From PNKC01 sp039917655 (GTDB lineage: Bacteria > Chloroflexota > Dehalococcoidia > Tepidiformales > Tepidiformaceae), in NCBI GenBank assembly GCA_039917655.1, contig JBDSJC010000191.1, positions 1 through 7,357 of the forward strand: a DNA stretch of 7,357 bases. The letters are read 5' to 3'. Both the position numbers and the translations under genes were made by a program. The notes under the pieces were generated by a model. It had not been told where the DNA came from and did not search any database. It saw only the letters and a list, made by a program, of their open reading frames with translations. This document shows, piece by piece, positions 6,123 through 7,357 of this stretch. Within the stretch, counting starts at the first letter, position 1. Each line of letters opens with the position of its first letter.

Positions 6123-6656
6123 ATGGAACTCTCGAATAGAGAGGCTTGGACAGCACTCCATGGCATGGTCCTCGGCTCGATCTTCCTGCTTGGTTTCGGT
6201 GGCGGCCTCGCGTCGTTCTGGAGCCTCAAGCCGGAATGGATCACTCCCGCCGGGCTCAAGGAGCGAATGTACCGTCTTTACGCAGGGACAACGATCATGG
6301 CGATCGCCGCATGGCTTACCGTGCTGACCGGGACGTTCAAGGTCTACGTGTGGTACCGCGCTGCGCCCCCCAAGGGGACAACGGACTTCACCGACTATCC
6401 GCGATCGGCCCTTCTCGCGAACCCGAACCTGGCGGATTGGCATCATTTCGGCATGGAGTGGAAAGAGCACATCGCCTGGATGGCTCCAATTATCGCCACC
6501 GCAGTCGCCGCGATGGTTATCTACTACGGCCCACGCCTGGCTTATGAGCCCAGGATGCGCAAGATCCTGCTCGGACTCTTCGTCCTCGCCTTTGCCACGG
6601 CTGCGGTTGCCGGACTCATGGGCGCCTTCATCACCAAAGCGGCGCCGGTACTCTAG
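6123..6656 (+). CDS. four-helix membrane protein with His/Met/Trp cluster
   Basis: The product is 177 residues; I do not recognise a named family. Hydrophobic segments are at about 14-34, 52-74, 117-137 and 147-170. His13 stands at the entry of helix 1 (ALHGMVLGSIF). A loop of about 40 residues between helices 2 and 3 begins with TFKVYVWYRAAPP and ends with WHHFGMEWKEHIAWMAP, containing His107, His108, Met111 and His116. Such potential ligands beside membrane helices are typical of heme- or copper-binding respiratory proteins, but no CxxCH or other decisive motif is present, so cofactor binding is only a possibility. There is no signal peptide cleavage site that I can support. The stop (6654-6656) is inside the ribosome site of the next membrane gene, so the two are almost certainly one operon. 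Confidence 0.82.
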   Translation: MELSNREAWTALHGMVLGSIFLLGFGGGLASFWSLKPEWITPAGLKERMYRLYAGTTIMAIAAWLTVLTGTFKVYVWYRAAPPKGTTDFTDYPRSALLANPNLADWHHFGMEWKEHIAWMAPIIATAVAAMVIYYGPRLAYEPRMRKILLGLFVLAFATAAVAGLMGAFITKAAPVL

Positions 6657-6660
6657 GAGG
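6655..6660 (+). promoter_or_regulatory. ribosome binding site AGGAGG, favouring the start at 6669
   Basis: AGGAGG is a perfect SD match and overlaps the TAG stop of the upstream gene. It is only 2 bases from the ATG at 6663 but 8 bases from the ATG at 6669, so the second ATG is the better start. Confidence 0.8.
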
Positions 6661-6668
6661 ACATGACA

Positions 6669-7031
6669 ATGGCAACAATGACGCAGAACCAGCCAGCAAC
6701 AAGCGGGGAGATCCCCGCTCCGAAGAGGGACGGATTCCCTTCCGCAACCCTCATCGCCGCCGGCATCGGCAACTTCATCCTCGGGCTCATGACCACGTTG
6801 GCGGAGGCGAGCACGTCGTTCAAAGACAAGCTCAAATTCGACGATGGAGTCGGACCGCTCTCAGGGAAAGTGGCCTGGGCTGTGATCGCCTTCGTCCTCA
6901 GCTGGGCGATCCTGTCGGTCGTTCTCTGGAAGAGGGACAAACTCATCAACATCGCCCTGGTGATCTTCGGCGTCCTCACACTCGCCGGACTCATTGGCAC
7001 ATTCCCAACGTTCTTCCAGAAGTTCGCATAG
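6669..7031 (+). CDS. three-helix small membrane protein
   Basis: The product is 120 residues from the ATG at 6669 (122 from 6663). The N-terminal 22 residues are polar (MATMTQNQPATSGEIPAPKR) and probably cytoplasmic. Hydrophobic segments follow at about 25-46, 67-87 and 92-115. The loop between helices 1 and 2 is charged and Lys/Asp-rich (FKDKLKFDDGVGP), and a VVLWKRDK turn separates helices 2 and 3. No catalytic or cofactor motif is visible and I do not recognise the family. It lies 12 bases after the four-helix membrane gene and the two are probably translated together; a two-subunit membrane complex is plausible but not shown. The unit ends with the strong inverted repeat starting at 7063. 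Confidence 0.82.
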   Translation: MATMTQNQPATSGEIPAPKRDGFPSATLIAAGIGNFILGLMTTLAEASTSFKDKLKFDDGVGPLSGKVAWAVIAFVLSWAILSVVLWKRDKLINIALVIFGVLTLAGLIGTFPTFFQKFA

Positions 7032-7062
7032 CAGCCGCCAGACCTTGCGACGGCGTGACACA

Positions 7063-7110
7063 GCGTTCGATGGTGGTGCCTGACCAGTGTTCGGCACCAC
7101 CATCGAACGC
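7063..7110 (+). terminator. perfect 18-bp inverted repeat, probable terminator
   Basis: GCGTTCGATGGTGGTGCC (7063-7080) is followed by a 12-base loop and its exact reverse complement (7093-7110). It starts 32 bases after the stop of the three-helix gene, so transcription termination or mRNA 3' protection is the likely role. There is no T-tract after the stem, which is unusual for an intrinsic terminator. The 18 paired bases have no mismatch, so a binding site for a dimeric protein or a small mobile repeat is also possible. The 114 bases from 7111 to the riboswitch hold no gene. Confidence 0.7.
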
Positions 7111-7224
7111 GTCGCGTTCCGGCAACTCGTTGGGTTGAGATCAGAGCCGAACGGCGGAGGCGCTCCCACCCTTGACGCGCGCCCGCTCCACCCCGCATCC
7201 TCAATCCAGACAATTGAATATGCG

Positions 7225-7333
7225 GTCGGGCCCGGCGGTAACGCTGGGAAACGGGGCAAGCCGGTGTAAACCCGGCGCTGTGCCGCAACTGTAATGAGCC
7301 ACCTCGGCTCTTAGTCAGAAAACCCATCCCGAC
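7225..7333 (+). promoter_or_regulatory. cobalamin (B12) riboswitch aptamer
   Basis: Conserved cobalamin-riboswitch segments occur in order. GGGAA is at 7246-7250. The hairpin GCCGG-TGTAAAC-CCGGC (7260-7276) carries the GGTGtAA element. GCTGTGCCGCAACTGTAA (7277-7294) is nearly the family consensus. A short GAGCC-ACCTC-GGCTC hairpin follows (7296-7310). The B12 box AGTCAGAAAACC (7313-7324) differs from the usual AGYCAGGAGACC mainly by A for G in the middle. A closing helix GTCGGG (7225-7230) with CCCGAC (7328-7333) brackets the whole. Such RNAs bind adenosylcobalamin or related cobalamins and switch off transcription or translation of the following gene. The expression platform and the regulated gene lie beyond the right edge; the short P7 region and the altered B12 box are the unusual points. 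The type is sure; the ligand subtype is not. Confidence 0.93.
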
Positions 7334-7357
7334 TCGCCAGCCACCGAAATCCTTCGC

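Noticed and set aside
7172..7200. TTGACG as -35 element before the riboswitch
   Set aside because: No acceptable -10 sequence follows at 16-18 bases, so a promoter could not be supported.
7087..7269. 60-codon + strand frame between the inverted repeat and the riboswitch
   Set aside because: It begins in the repeat arm and runs into the aptamer, with no SD site and no recognisable protein.
6653..7327. 224-codon - strand frame opposite the three-helix gene and the riboswitch
   Set aside because: It crosses the strong inverted repeat and the riboswitch and is antisense to a gene with a good SD site.

Overview
This is a GC-rich bacterial window with several GTG starts, SD-type ribosome sites on some genes and no RNA polymerase or ribosomal marker to fix the taxon. 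The gene mix suggests Chloroflexota or a similar GC-rich lineage: a COG4280-type membrane protein, an ISAzo13-family transposase remnant, a paired set of small membrane proteins and a cobalamin riboswitch. That placement is an inference and is weakly held.

Layout. Bases 1-276 hold the C-terminal end of a GNAT acetyltransferase cut by the window edge. A tight two-gene unit follows on the + strand (332-1701): an unrecognised 253-residue protein with a probable OB-fold-like C-terminal half, coupled by a TGATG overlap to a PIN-domain ribonuclease. It has the architecture of a type II toxin-antitoxin or RNA-processing module, but I cannot assign it to a named family. It is the best candidate here for an undescribed system.

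The next block reads on the - strand from 5107 down to 1773. In transcription order it holds an ABC-F ATPase with two ABC domains, a 7-helix FTR1-like/COG4280 membrane protein, a 65-residue two-helix membrane protein overlapping it by 4 bases, and an isolated phage adaptor (head-tail connector) protein. The adaptor is the only phage-like gene in view.

Upstream of the ABC-F gene lies a decayed ISAzo13-family transposase (about 5188-5766). It keeps all three DDE residues but has lost both ends, and a perfect 12-bp tandem duplication sits exactly at the 3' break. About 330 bases without a recognisable gene follow.

From 6123 the + strand carries two consecutive membrane-protein genes. One has four helices and a conserved-looking His/Met/Trp cluster, and the other has three helices. 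Both have good ribosome sites and they are probably co-transcribed. The unit is followed by a perfect 18-bp inverted repeat with a 12-nt loop, a probable terminator. The window ends with a cobalamin (B12) riboswitch aptamer on the + strand (about 7225-7333), which should control a gene just outside the right edge, most likely for cobalamin uptake, synthesis or a B12-dependent/independent enzyme pair.
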